Part shown: one piece after another, positions 11,703 to 19,409 of the stretch
How the letters are laid out: each line of letters begins with the position of its first letter
Numbering within the stretch: the stretch's first letter is position 1
From: Phycisphaerae bacterium
GTDB taxonomy: Bacteria > Planctomycetota > Phycisphaerae > Phycisphaerales > Phycisphaeraceae
Reading direction: 5' to 3'
DNA length: 64,000 nucleotides
Assembly (NCBI GenBank): GCA_030425705.1
Contig: JAUHZU010000012.1
Span: 1-64,000, forward strand
Program-made: the position numbers and the translations under genes
Notes under the pieces: generated by a model
Told to the model about the DNA's origin: nothing
What the model saw: only the letters and a program-made list of their open reading frames with translations
Database searches by the model: none

Positions 11703-11739
11703 GGGTGGGCCGGCTTCTCGCTCCGCGTGTGGCCCACCC
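11703..11739 (-). promoter_or_regulatory. Second flagellin-leader hairpin with GGA in its loop
   Basis: A 9-bp perfect inverted repeat, GGGTGGGCC/GGCCCACCC, encloses a 19-base loop containing GCGGAGC on the minus strand. It lies between csrA and flagellin, 40 bases upstream of the Shine-Dalgarno hairpin. It could be a second CsrA contact or a processing/attenuation element. It has no T-tract and is not a standard terminator. Confidence 0.4.
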
Positions 11740-11764
11740 CATCGGGTGACGGTGTCGTTCCGGG

Positions 11765-12043
11765 TTACCCCCCGGGGGTCTGGTCGATCTTTGCACGGGG
11801 GACCGACCGCCCGTTGCGTTTACGCAGGTTCTGATCCACGCTGCCCAGGTCGTCGACCTGGACACGGCTGGCGTCGGCGTTCTCGCGTCGGATGGCCTCG
11901 TAGACCTCCTTGCGGTGGACGTGGACGGTCCGCGGCGCGTTGATCCCCAACCGGACTTTGTCGCCCCGGATGTCGACGACGGTGATCTCGATCTCGTCTC
12001 CGATCATGATCGTCTCGTCGCGTTGACGGGATAGCACGAGCAT
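11765..12043 (-). CDS. csrA: Carbon storage regulator / translational repressor CsrA
   Basis: Small dimeric RNA-binding protein that blocks ribosome access at GGA-containing leaders. The start [16 protein letters not shown] and the segment [22 protein letters not shown] are diagnostic. At 92 residues it is longer than E. coli CsrA (61); the C-terminal tail of about 35 residues is charged and Pro/Lys/Arg-rich. An extended C-terminus is typical of CsrA proteins antagonised by FliW. fliW lies immediately upstream and flagellin immediately downstream. AAGGAAGGAG precedes the ATG, and a GGA hairpin lies in its own leader, suggesting autoregulation (inference). Confidence 0.96.
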   Translation of the reverse strand: MLVLSRQRDETIMIGDEIEITVVDIRGDKVRLGINAPRTVHVHRKEVYEAIRRENADASRVQVDDLGSVDQNLRKRNGRSVPRAKIDQTPGG

Positions 12044-12075
12044 GCTTGGGTGGCTCCTTCCTTGGGCCGGGTCGC

Positions 12076-12097
12076 GCCCCGACATCCGTGTCGGGGC
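12076..12097 (-). promoter_or_regulatory. Hairpin resembling the CsrA SELEX site in the csrA leader
   Basis: In the fliW-csrA gap the minus strand folds as GCCCCGACA-CGGA-TGTCGGGGC: a perfect 9-bp stem with a CGGA tetraloop. Its centre ACACGGATGT matches the E. coli CsrA SELEX consensus ACARGGATGT at nine of ten positions. It ends 32 bases before the csrA ATG and is followed by a GGA-rich Shine-Dalgarno. No T-tract follows, so a terminator is unlikely. Confidence 0.6.
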
Positions 12098-12150
12098 TTG
12101 TCGAACAGGTCGCCCGCCTCACTACTTACGGGCCTGTCGTCGCCGCGCCG

Positions 12151-12597
12151 TCAGGCGCTCTGGGCATGCACGGGTGCGGACAGTTCCACCAGCGGCACCC
12201 GCGTCGTGAACCGGCGGTCGCTGAGCACGAGCTGCTCGCCGACGCGGTCGGTCACGTGGATCACCAGCGGCCCCTGCAGGTTGCCCGTCAGGGTCTCGCC
12301 GCGCTTGTTGACGATCACGAGGACCTGCGCGTCGTCGACGCTGTGGATCCCGATCTCACCCATCTGCTCGGGGCGGATCGGCACCTTGTACGTCGGGACA
12401 AACAGCGACGGGTCGGTCACCACAAAGGCCAGGTCCGGCACATCCACCGACTGCAGCCACCAGAAGTAGCTGTCCTGGCCGGACTCGATGAGCACGTAGC
12501 GCTGGTACTTGGGGAAGCCCAGCAGGCCCTTGGGGAAGGTGATGACCCGGTCGTCGCCGACCTCGATCTCGCCGAAACGTGAAGAGCTGACTCGCAT
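12151..12597 (-). CDS. fliW: Flagellar assembly factor FliW
   Basis: FliW binds both flagellin and CsrA. When secretion depletes cytoplasmic flagellin, freed FliW sequesters CsrA and restores flagellin translation (known for Bacillus and Campylobacter). The 148-residue sequence has the family pattern: RFGEIEV, ITFPKGLLGFPKYQRYVLI, WWLQSVDVPDLAFVV and a C-terminal NLQGPLVIH segment. The start MRVSSSRFGEIEV at 12597 is preferred to an ATG three codons earlier, because AAGGA lies eight bases before it and homologues begin here. The gene lies between flgL and csrA. Confidence 0.95.
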   Translation of the reverse strand: MRVSSSRFGEIEVGDDRVITFPKGLLGFPKYQRYVLIESGQDSYFWWLQSVDVPDLAFVVTDPSLFVPTYKVPIRPEQMGEIGIHSVDDAQVLVIVNKRGETLTGNLQGPLVIHVTDRVGEQLVLSDRRFTTRVPLVELSAPVHAQSA

Positions 12598-12662
12598 CTT
12601 CGACATCCTTATGCAGCCATCCATCCTGGTTCAAGTACCCGTCGGGACGTCCTGTCCGGGCC

Positions 12663-12678
12663 GGCGGCTCCTGCCGCC
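12663..12678 (-). promoter_or_regulatory. GGA-tetraloop hairpin in the fliW leader
   Basis: Between flgL and fliW the minus strand contains GGCGGC-AGGA-GCCGCC, a perfect 6-bp stem with AGGA in the loop. The roughly 145-base leader also contains several other GGA triplets, including one overlapping the fliW ribosome-binding region. It is a candidate CsrA contact; the short GC-rich stem could also be fortuitous in this genome. Confidence 0.35.
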
Positions 12679-12744
12679 TGTTTCAAGTGCCTGGGCGGTT
12701 CGGACCGGCTGCCGGGCCCGCGCCGCCGCGCAATTCGTGCGCTC

Positions 12745-14697
12745 CTAGCGCAAAAAGTCCAATAAGCTCAGCTGCAGGTTCGACGACCCGACCTGCAGCG
12801 ACGCCTGCAACTGCAGTTGAAGCTGGCTGAACCGCGTCAGCACCTCGGTCAGGTCGGCGTCTTGGAGTTCGCTGAGCATGCGTTCTTCCTGAAAACCCTG
12901 GTCTTCCACCAGGCGGAGCTGGTCTTCGATCCGTCGGCCCTGGACACCGACCCTGGCACGGGCCGAGATCACCAGGTCGATGTCCTCTTCTACGTTAGAC
13001 CCAGCAATCGTGATGCCAAGCTCGTTGTTCGTGGCCAGCGCATCGCGTAAATCCATCAGGTGGGTCAACAAATTGTCCACACGGACCTGCGCCTCGTCCG
13101 TCCCCGCCACGGTCGTGCCCGCGCCGGCGTTGCCCTGGATGCCCAGGTGCTCGGCCGCGAGACTCAGCCCGGCGTTGGCCACCACGAAATCGTTGCCCCC
13201 GACCGTGTTGTCCGTCAGCACCAGGCCGTTGCCCGACGTGGCCATCGTGATATCGAAGTCCACGCCGACGGTCAGCCCGGCCGTCGTCGCGGCGGCCTGT
13301 ACCTGCGTGATCACGTCCCCGACGTTGACCGCCGCCGCGAGATCGACCGTGAACGTTGTTCCGTCGTGAAGCGAGAACGAGAGGTCCGGCTCGCCCGCGT
13401 CGGTCGTCTCCACGCCGATGCCGTTGCGGAAGTCCGACAGGTTCGTGACGTCGCTGAGCGTCCGCAGCCCCAGGTCGCTGGCGGTGGTCCCGCCGTTCTC
13501 CCCGACCGAGAGGCTGATGCCGCTGACCTCGCTGATGATGTCCAGCCCGTCCTGGTCGGCGTTGATGGACAGGCGGACCCCCAGGCCGAGCGCTTCGACC
13601 GCGTTCTGCAGGTCCTGCACGGTGGTCGCGGTCGAGAAGTCCGCGACGGCGGAGTGTTCGCCCTGCGTAATCAGGAGCCCACTGGCCCAGTCGACACTGA
13701 TGCCCAGGTCGCTAAGCGCGGTGAGTTCCGTCAGCCGGACGTTCAGGTCCGAGCCCGCGGTCGAGCCGGACGTGGCAGAAACCGCGAGGCCGAGGTCGGC
13801 GGCGGTCGTCGCGCCCTGCGCGTCGGCGATGGTGATGGTGTCGCCCGCCGAGGCCGTGAGCGTGTACCCGCCGGGGCCGAGCGTGACCGACCCGCTGCCC
13901 GGCGACAGCGTCGTGATCGCGTCGTTGAGGCGGGTGGCGACGTCGGCCAGCGTCTCGGCGTTGGTCAGGTCCACGACGGTCGACGCCGCGTTCACCGTCA
14001 GCACCACCGAGCCGGGCGCAAAGCCCAGGTTGCGTGCGCCGTTGATGTCGGCCAATCGGACCGAGCCGGCCGCCTGCGGGTCGGTATCGATGTGCGACTG
14101 GACCCGGCTGGACAGCGCACCGAACGCGTCGAGCCCGTTGCTGGTAAACGCCTCGTTCTGGAGCCCGCCGACGTCGTTGGTCAGGTTCTCGCTGGAGCCG
14201 TTGTAGCGGATGCCGCCGAGGAAGTCCTCGAAGAGGAGCTGGTCGACACCCGCGCCGTTGTTCCCGCCGAACAGCGAGAGGTGGTTGTACTGCCGGTTGG
14301 CGATCTCGAGGATGCCGCGGAGCTGGGCGTCGATCACCTCGGCCTGTGCGCCGCGGGTCTCGGCATCCGAGCCCACCCCGATCTGGCTCGACGCGATCTG
14401 CTGCGCCTCGATCAGGATATCGGTCACGTCCCCGAGCGAGGCGTCCGCGAGGTTCAGCACGCCCGCCGCGTGGTTGAGGTTAATCAACTGCTGTTGACGC
14501 TCGAGCGCCGACTGGTTCAGGAACAGGATCGCCGAGATGCTCCCGGGCGCGTCCGACCCCCGGCTGACGGCGAGCCCGGTCGAGGCCTGGTCCTGCGCGA
14601 TGAGCAGCTCGCGCTGCGTGTCCTGCAGACGCTGCTGCAGCAGCGCGGTGGACATCAGCGTCGATGTGCGGGCCAATAGCGGGGAGATGGTAGACAT
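12745..14697 (-). CDS. flgL: Flagellar hook-associated protein 3 (FlgL), enlarged
   Basis: Joins the hook to the filament together with FlgK. The N-terminal coiled-coil region (LARTSTLMSTALLQQRLQ, then STGLAVSRGSDAPGSIS) and the C-terminal region (LSELQDADLTEVLTRFSQLQLQLQA) are flagellin/FlgL-like. At 650 residues it is about twice the E. coli length. The central 400 residues hold repeated Thr/Gly/Asp-rich beta-type modules of the kind found in flagellin D2/D3-like domains. It follows flgK by 16 bases and is last in the hook-junction group before fliW. Confidence 0.92.
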   Translation of the reverse strand: MSTISPLLARTSTLMSTALLQQRLQDTQRELLIAQDQASTGLAVSRGSDAPGSISAILFLNQSALERQQQLINLNHAAGVLNLADASLGDVTDILIEAQQIASSQIGVGSDAETRGAQAEVIDAQLRGILEIANRQYNHLSLFGGNNGAGVDQLLFEDFLGGIRYNGSSENLTNDVGGLQNEAFTSNGLDAFGALSSRVQSHIDTDPQAAGSVRLADINGARNLGFAPGSVVLTVNAASTVVDLTNAETLADVATRLNDAITTLSPGSGSVTLGPGGYTLTASAGDTITIADAQGATTAADLGLAVSATSGSTAGSDLNVRLTELTALSDLGISVDWASGLLITQGEHSAVADFSTATTVQDLQNAVEALGLGVRLSINADQDGLDIISEVSGISLSVGENGGTTASDLGLRTLSDVTNLSDFRNGIGVETTDAGEPDLSFSLHDGTTFTVDLAAAVNVGDVITQVQAAATTAGLTVGVDFDITMATSGNGLVLTDNTVGGNDFVVANAGLSLAAEHLGIQGNAGAGTTVAGTDEAQVRVDNLLTHLMDLRDALATNNELGITIAGSNVEEDIDLVISARARVGVQGRRIEDQLRLVEDQGFQEERMLSELQDADLTEVLTRFSQLQLQLQASLQVGSSNLQLSLLDFLR

Positions 14698-14713
14698 GGG
14701 TTTGTCTCAGACG

Positions 14714-16423
14714 TTAGACCAGCCCGAGCAGGGTCTGCATCAACTCATCGATCACACTGATAAACCGGGCGTTGGCCTGGTACATGCGTTGGAACTTGAG
14801 CAGGTCGATTGTTTCTTCGTCCGCGTTGACGCCGGAAAACGCCTGCTGCTGGACCTTCAGGTTCTCGGCGACGACGGTGTCGGCCTGGAGCTGCTCGCGC
14901 GCCTGCGCGGTGCGGATCGCCACGTCTTCCACGTGACGGTTCCAGTAGCCCGGCAGCGACAGCCCGTTCAGCGATTCCAGCCCGGTGTTGCGCAGGTCCG
15001 CGAGCGCCAACGCCCCGCGGTTGTCGCCGGGTAGGTGCCCCCGGCCCGCGGCGATGTAGCGCGGGTCGCCGACCAGCCCCTCGTTGATCCCGACATCGAA
15101 CGCGTCGCTGCCGGTGAAAAACGTGTTGATCCCCAGCGCCGCGAGCACCCCCGACGAGTCGTCGCTGAAGCTGAACTGGAAGTCCGTCGCGTCCGCGTCG
15201 ATCTGCAGCCGGCCGTCCGGCGTGACCGACGCGCTGATGTTCGCCACCGCGTTCAGGTCGGCGGCGATCGACGCCAGCGACGAGTCCGTAGCCGTGTTGA
15301 TCCCGTCCAGGTCGATGTTGATCGTCGTCGTCGTCCGCAGCCCCGTCGACGCCTGGGTCACGTGGACCTGGAACGATCCGTGCTGCGGCGTGAAGTTCAG
15401 CCCCGCCGCGGGGTCGGTCAGCACGGCCGAGGGGTCGTCGATTACATACGTCCCGGTGATCGCATCCAGCAGGTTCAGCCCCTGGCTCTGGCTGTGGATC
15501 TGGTTGACCTGGTAGATCAGCGTGTTGGTGAACGTGTTGAGCACATCGATCGCGTCATCGAGCGCCGTGCCGCGGAACGCGACGAGCGAGCCGAGCTCGC
15601 CGGACGTCACGTCCAGTGGGCTGCCGTCGGCAAGCACGTGCAGCGTGGTCACCAGTTCGCCATTGACCGCCTGGCTGCGGGCCTCGACGCCGCGGCTCTG
15701 CCCGTTGAGGACGACCGGGATCGAGCCGACGTAGACGTCCAGTGCGCCGCTCTCCTGCTCGACGGTCGAGATGTCCATGTAGCCCGCCAACTCGGTCAGC
15801 ACCAGGTCCCGCTGGTCGCGGAGGCCCGACGCGGTGCCGCCCGTGCCGCCCTCCTGCAGGACGATCGAGTTGTTCAGCGAGGCGAGCTGCTCGAGCAGGC
15901 CATTAACCGTGTCGACCGCATTGGCCATCCGGTCGTCCACACGCTGCTGCATGTCGGCGAACGCGCCGCGCATGCTCTGGATGAAGTCCGTCAGCGTCCC
16001 GGCCTCCTCGACGACCAGCGTCCGCAGCGACAGGTCCTGCGGGTTGTTCGCGAGGTCGGACCAGGCGTTGAAGAACGTCGCCAGCCGGGTCGAGAGGTCG
16101 ACGGTCGACAATTCGTTCTCGATCGCCTCGATCTCGCTGAAGAGGTTCTGCGTCGAGAGCGAGCTCGACTGGTCCGAGAGCGCCGCGCGGAGCCGGGCCT
16201 CGAGCGCCTCGTCGACGACGCGCTGGATCTCGCTGATCTGCGCACCCTGGCCGATGAACTGGCCGTTCTGGATTTCCTGGGCCCGCACCGCGGTGACGTG
16301 GGCGTCGGTGCGGTGGTAGCCCTCGGTCGCGATGTTCGCGAGGTTGTTGCCCGCGGCCTGGATCGCGGCCTGCGAGGTGAACAGCCCCGAAGCGCCGATC
16401 TGTAGTGAGCTGGTCAATCCCAT
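14714..16423 (-). CDS. flgK: Flagellar hook-associated protein 1 (FlgK)
   Basis: First hook-filament junction protein. The rod/hook family N-terminus is explicit: MGLTSSLQIGASGLFTSQAA followed by AAGNNLANIATEGYHR. The C-terminus (NLKVQQQAFSGVNADEET, then LLKFQRMYQANARFISVIDEL) is the conserved FlgK/FlgE tail. Length is 569 residues, close to E. coli FlgK (547). The gene lies 15 bases downstream of flgN and 16 bases upstream of flgL, in the expected operon order. Confidence 0.95.
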   Translation of the reverse strand: MGLTSSLQIGASGLFTSQAAIQAAGNNLANIATEGYHRTDAHVTAVRAQEIQNGQFIGQGAQISEIQRVVDEALEARLRAALSDQSSSLSTQNLFSEIEAIENELSTVDLSTRLATFFNAWSDLANNPQDLSLRTLVVEEAGTLTDFIQSMRGAFADMQQRVDDRMANAVDTVNGLLEQLASLNNSIVLQEGGTGGTASGLRDQRDLVLTELAGYMDISTVEQESGALDVYVGSIPVVLNGQSRGVEARSQAVNGELVTTLHVLADGSPLDVTSGELGSLVAFRGTALDDAIDVLNTFTNTLIYQVNQIHSQSQGLNLLDAITGTYVIDDPSAVLTDPAAGLNFTPQHGSFQVHVTQASTGLRTTTTINIDLDGINTATDSSLASIAADLNAVANISASVTPDGRLQIDADATDFQFSFSDDSSGVLAALGINTFFTGSDAFDVGINEGLVGDPRYIAAGRGHLPGDNRGALALADLRNTGLESLNGLSLPGYWNRHVEDVAIRTAQAREQLQADTVVAENLKVQQQAFSGVNADEETIDLLKFQRMYQANARFISVIDELMQTLLGLV

Positions 16424-16438
16424 GACGGTGTACCGGGG

Positions 16439-16963
16439 TTACGCGGTGAGGTTGATCGTGCCGATCGCGGGCAACGCCGACTGGCGCTGGCCCGGCCGGT
16501 CGTAGCCCGCGCCGCGGGTGCTGGCCTGTCCCAGCGACTGGACGAGCCCCTGCATGTGGCTCATCAGCGCCTGCGTCGCGCGACGCGTGACCGACGACTG
16601 CTCCTTGACCGATTCAATCCGTTCACGCAGCTGCGCACGCAGCACAAGCAGACGCCCGCGCGCCGGCTCGGGCAGCAGCTCCGCGACCTCACGCATCTTC
16701 AGCGAACGCTCGGCCCCCGGCTGCAACGCCGACGTCAGGGACGCGACGAGCTCCAGCCGACGCTTCTCCTGCTCCGTAATCTGCTGGACCACGGCGTTCT
16801 CCTGCCGCGACAGGTCGGAGACGGCCTTCTCATCTGCCGTACGCAGCGCCTCACGCTGGCGACGCATCAGCCCGAGCAGGTGCTCGTGGTGCTGCGTCAG
16901 CCGTTGAAGCACGGCCTCGAGCTGCGCGATCTGGTTCGCGATCGGTTTATCCATGGCGTTCAT
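16439..16963 (-). CDS. flgN: FlgN-like export chaperone for hook-associated proteins
   Basis: A 174-residue, largely helical protein with heptad-rich segments (IANQIAQLEAVLQRLTQHH, then a second helix rich in Glu, Arg and Gln). It lies immediately upstream of flgK-flgL, which is where FlgN, the type III export chaperone for FlgK/FlgL, is usually encoded. FlgN is poorly conserved, so position and length support the call more than sequence does. The start overlaps the end of flgJ by 17 bases; an alternative ATG lies at 16954 with CAGGG nine bases before it. Confidence 0.72.
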   Translation of the reverse strand: MNAMDKPIANQIAQLEAVLQRLTQHHEHLLGLMRRQREALRTADEKAVSDLSRQENAVVQQITEQEKRRLELVASLTSALQPGAERSLKMREVAELLPEPARGRLLVLRAQLRERIESVKEQSSVTRRATQALMSHMQGLVQSLGQASTRGAGYDRPGQRQSALPAIGTINLTA

Positions 16964-17414
16964 CCCTGATGGCAACGGACGGCTGGCTTGTCGCGGCGCC
17001 CACAGCCGGGGCACGCGCCGGACGCGCGGTCTTGCCGGAGACGCCGAACTCCGCCGCGACGGCATTAACGAGGTCGAACCCGGCACCCGAAGCGATCCGG
17101 TCGGACAGCTCCTGGTCGAGCTGCTGCTGGAAGACCGACTCGCCCCGCCCGCCGTGGAACATGTTGGCCGCGAGCGGGTCGCTGCGGAGCTGCTCGAACA
17201 GCGGCATGATGAAGGTCGTCGAGACGAGCTGCTCCGCGGCCTGACGGACGCCCGCTTCGTGCTCAGCGCGCTTTGCCTCTGCCTCGACCGCGGAGTGCGC
17301 GGCCGACATCGCCCGGGCGAACCCCGTGACTGCGCCGCCGCGTGTCGCGCGCGGCCCGGCTCCGCTCGGGGCGGGGAGCGTGGTGGTCGGGTGGATGGGA
17401 TCGGTCACGGTCAT
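16947..17414 (-). CDS. flgJ: FlgJ-like rod-binding protein lacking the muramidase domain
   Basis: Acts in flagellar rod assembly. The central region (AAEQLVSTTFIMPLFEQLRS, then MFHGGRGESVFQQQLDQELS) fits the rod-binding domain of FlgJ. At 155 residues it lacks the C-terminal peptidoglycan hydrolase of gammaproteobacterial FlgJ, as is common outside that group, so another enzyme must open the wall. An upstream in-frame TTG could extend it by four residues; the ATG at 17414 is preferred. It lies between flgI and flgN, and its last bases overlap flgN. Confidence 0.82.
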   Translation of the reverse strand: MTVTDPIHPTTTLPAPSGAGPRATRGGAVTGFARAMSAAHSAVEAEAKRAEHEAGVRQAAEQLVSTTFIMPLFEQLRSDPLAANMFHGGRGESVFQQQLDQELSDRIASGAGFDLVNAVAAEFGVSGKTARPARAPAVGAATSQPSVAIRDERHG

Positions 17415-17445
17415 GGTTTCACGCAATGAAACAAGGGGTTTCAGG

Positions 17446-18516
17446 TCAGTTCCGTTCCACGAGGTCGGCGAGGAGACTGCCGCTCGCGTGGAGCTGGCGG
17501 ACGATGCTGATACGGTCCTCGACGGGGAGGTTGAGGGTCTGGAACGCGTCGATCAGTTCCTGCAGCGTGGCCTCGCGCGGCCGGCCCTGCTCGTCGAGAC
17601 CCAGCGCGATGCTGTAGGTGTCGATCGAGATGCTGGTCGGCCGGATCGCGACGTTGGCGCTGAACGAGATCGTGCCCGCGTCCTCGTCGATGATCACCTT
17701 CGCGACCGCGCTGGCAGAGATCAGGTCCTGCCCGATGTCGGTCACGAGGATCTGCGAGATGAACGGCCCCGGCTCGTCGCGCTGGTACTCGGGCAGGGTG
17801 ACAAAGACGTTGCGCTGGTCCAGGGCGACGGCGATCGGCGGGCCGTCGGCCGCGAAGATGCCGTTGATCGCGTCCGCGAGCTGCACCGCGAGCGGCCAGG
17901 ACGCGTTGTTCTCGTTGATGACCAACTGAAGCCGGCCGCCCGAATCGATCGACTCCGGCGCGATATCGCGCAACATCTGCGCCCCGCCCCGCAGGCCCGC
18001 GTGTGTCGGCCGTTCCTCGTCGGTCACGCTCAGCCGGCCGTACGCGATCGCGTACGCCTCGGGCTCGATCACCTCGCCGGTCTCCGCGTCGATCCCGCCG
18101 GGGCCGAACAGCACCGTCTCGACCAGCACCCCGCCGGTCAGGTCGGCCTGCCCCACCGCCGCGACGTTCACATCGCTGACCTGGCTGCCGACGCGGGCGC
18201 CCTCGGCCGGGACCCTGGCGCTGACATACACCAGCGCGACGCTCTGGCCCTCCATCAACTCGTCGAGCGTGATGTTCTCGTCCAAGCGCGTCGCGATCGC
18301 GTGCGCGAGCGGGCGGTACGCGGCGGGCATGTCCTGGTCGCCCGTGCCATCAAGCCCGACGACCAGCCCGAAGCCGGTCACCACGTTCTCCACCGAGCCC
18401 TGGATGCGGACCAGGTCCTGGATCTTCGTGGCGTGGGCCTGGGTACAGACCAGCAGCGTCACCGCCGACAGCAGCCAGTGTTTCACGGTCCGGGTACGCA
18501 ATCCTTGCGCGGTCAT
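17446..18516 (-). CDS. flgI: Flagellar P-ring protein FlgI
   Basis: Forms the periplasmic peptidoglycan-associated ring around the rod. A signal peptide (about residues 1-29, ending THAHA-like at QAHA) precedes the mature protein. The family motif GFGLVVGLDGTGDQD and the C-terminal LQELIDAFQTLNLPVEDRIS segment are clear. At 356 residues it is full length. It is the first gene of its unit: a sigma-54-type site lies about 40 bases upstream and a terminator for flgH lies just beyond. AAGGATGG precedes the ATG. Confidence 0.95.
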   Translation of the reverse strand: MTAQGLRTRTVKHWLLSAVTLLVCTQAHATKIQDLVRIQGSVENVVTGFGLVVGLDGTGDQDMPAAYRPLAHAIATRLDENITLDELMEGQSVALVYVSARVPAEGARVGSQVSDVNVAAVGQADLTGGVLVETVLFGPGGIDAETGEVIEPEAYAIAYGRLSVTDEERPTHAGLRGGAQMLRDIAPESIDSGGRLQLVINENNASWPLAVQLADAINGIFAADGPPIAVALDQRNVFVTLPEYQRDEPGPFISQILVTDIGQDLISASAVAKVIIDEDAGTISFSANVAIRPTSISIDTYSIALGLDEQGRPREATLQELIDAFQTLNLPVEDRISIVRQLHASGSLLADLVERN

Positions 18517-18556
18517 GGGTCCATCCTTGGTTCGAACTGCGAATCACTGCTCTATG

Positions 18557-18572
18557 TGCAAGCACGATGCCA
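18557..18572 (-). promoter_or_regulatory. Sigma-54-type promoter for the flgI operon
   Basis: The minus strand reads TGGCATCGTGCTTGCA. Against the sigma-54 consensus TGGCAC-N5-TTGCW it has the invariant GG and GC at the correct 10-base separation, plus TTGC. Transcription would start about 12 bases downstream of the GC, giving a leader of about 30 bases before flgI. It lies between the flgH terminator and flgI. The same TGGCATCG...TTGC pattern precedes the flgF unit. Confidence 0.75.
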
Positions 18573-18591
18573 CAACATGACTACGCAGCAG

Positions 18592-18615
18592 AAAACCCCC
18601 GCCTCTCGGCGGGGG
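18592..18615 (-). terminator. Intrinsic terminator after flgH
   Basis: Reading the minus strand, CCCCCGCC-GAGA-GGCGGGGG is followed at once by TTTT. This is an 8-bp GC stem with a tetraloop and a U-tract, 28 bases past the flgH stop. It should separate the flgF-G-A-H transcript from the flgI unit, whose own sigma-54-type promoter follows. Confidence 0.85.
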
Positions 18616-18643
18616 CTCTAGGGCAAGCGGTGTTATGCGGGGG

Positions 18644-19408
18644 TTAGAACCCGAAGATGAAGTCCAGCACGCGGGTGAGGATGCCCTTCTCGGTCGAGTC
18701 CTTCAGCTCGCCCTCGTGCTGCTTGTCGATGAACAGGTCGTAGAGCTGGGTCGAGAGGACCGTGTTCTCCGGCGTGATGTCTTCGACCCGGCAGATGCCG
18801 GTCGCGGTGATGGTCACTTCCTCGCCGTCGTTGACCAGGGTCTTGCGTGCTTCGAGGACGAGCGTGCCGTTGGGTTTGACGTCGATGACCCGGGCGGTGA
18901 TCCGGCCGGTCATGGTCTCCGAGCGGGTGTATTCGCCGGCCCCCTCGAACTCGGAATCGAAGTTCACATCGAGCTGGATCGTGCCGTCTTCGAAGGTGTT
19001 GGGCGTGAGCTGCAGGTCGAGCAGGTCGCTGAGGTTGAGGCGCGGGAACTCCTGGATGCCTCCGACAAAGTCGGTCTGCTTCTCCGTGCTGGTCTCCGCG
19101 TCGAGCTGGGTATCGAAGGCCTCACGGACGATGATGGTGACCAGGTCGTTCGGGGCGTACTCGATCGGGTCGGGGCGTGTGGCGTAGACAGCGGTGTAGC
19201 GGGCGACGTCGCGGTTGAGCCGCGGGCCGGGGTTGCGGCGGCTCACGTCGTCGGGCGTGCCGTAACGGTCGGCGGCGGCCTGGTCGTTGCTCGTGCCGCT
19301 GCGGCCATAGAGCGACGAAGTCTGCCCCGCCGCCGCACCGGTCAGAAGAACCGACACGCCCACCGCCATACCCCACGCTGTTGCCTGCTTCATCGTCTGC
19401 TTCCGCAT
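18644..19408 (-). CDS. flgH: Flagellar L-ring protein FlgH (no lipobox)
   Basis: Forms the outer-membrane ring of the basal body. Family features include the SSLYGRSG segment after the signal peptide, NDLVTIIVREAFDTQLDAET, and the C-terminal GICRVEDITPENTVLSTQLYDL region. The start at 19408 has AGGAG eight bases upstream. The signal peptide (about residues 1-29) ends LLTGAAAGQ with no Cys, and the only Cys is far downstream. The protein therefore cannot be lipidated at the N-terminus, unlike FlgH of Proteobacteria. The gene starts one base before the end of flgA, so they are coupled. Confidence 0.92.
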   Translation of the reverse strand: MRKQTMKQATAWGMAVGVSVLLTGAAAGQTSSLYGRSGTSNDQAAADRYGTPDDVSRRNPGPRLNRDVARYTAVYATRPDPIEYAPNDLVTIIVREAFDTQLDAETSTEKQTDFVGGIQEFPRLNLSDLLDLQLTPNTFEDGTIQLDVNFDSEFEGAGEYTRSETMTGRITARVIDVKPNGTLVLEARKTLVNDGEEVTITATGICRVEDITPENTVLSTQLYDLFIDKQHEGELKDSTEKGILTRVLDFIFGF

Positions 19409-19409
19409 G

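Noticed and set aside
12076-12097. Intrinsic terminator between fliW and csrA
   Set aside because: The hairpin is strong but no T-tract follows on the minus strand; the GGA loop makes a CsrA site a better reading.
18525-18550. GGTTCGAAC sequence upstream of flgI as a tRNA T-loop
   Set aside because: No surrounding acceptor, D or anticodon stems; it lies in the flgI leader.
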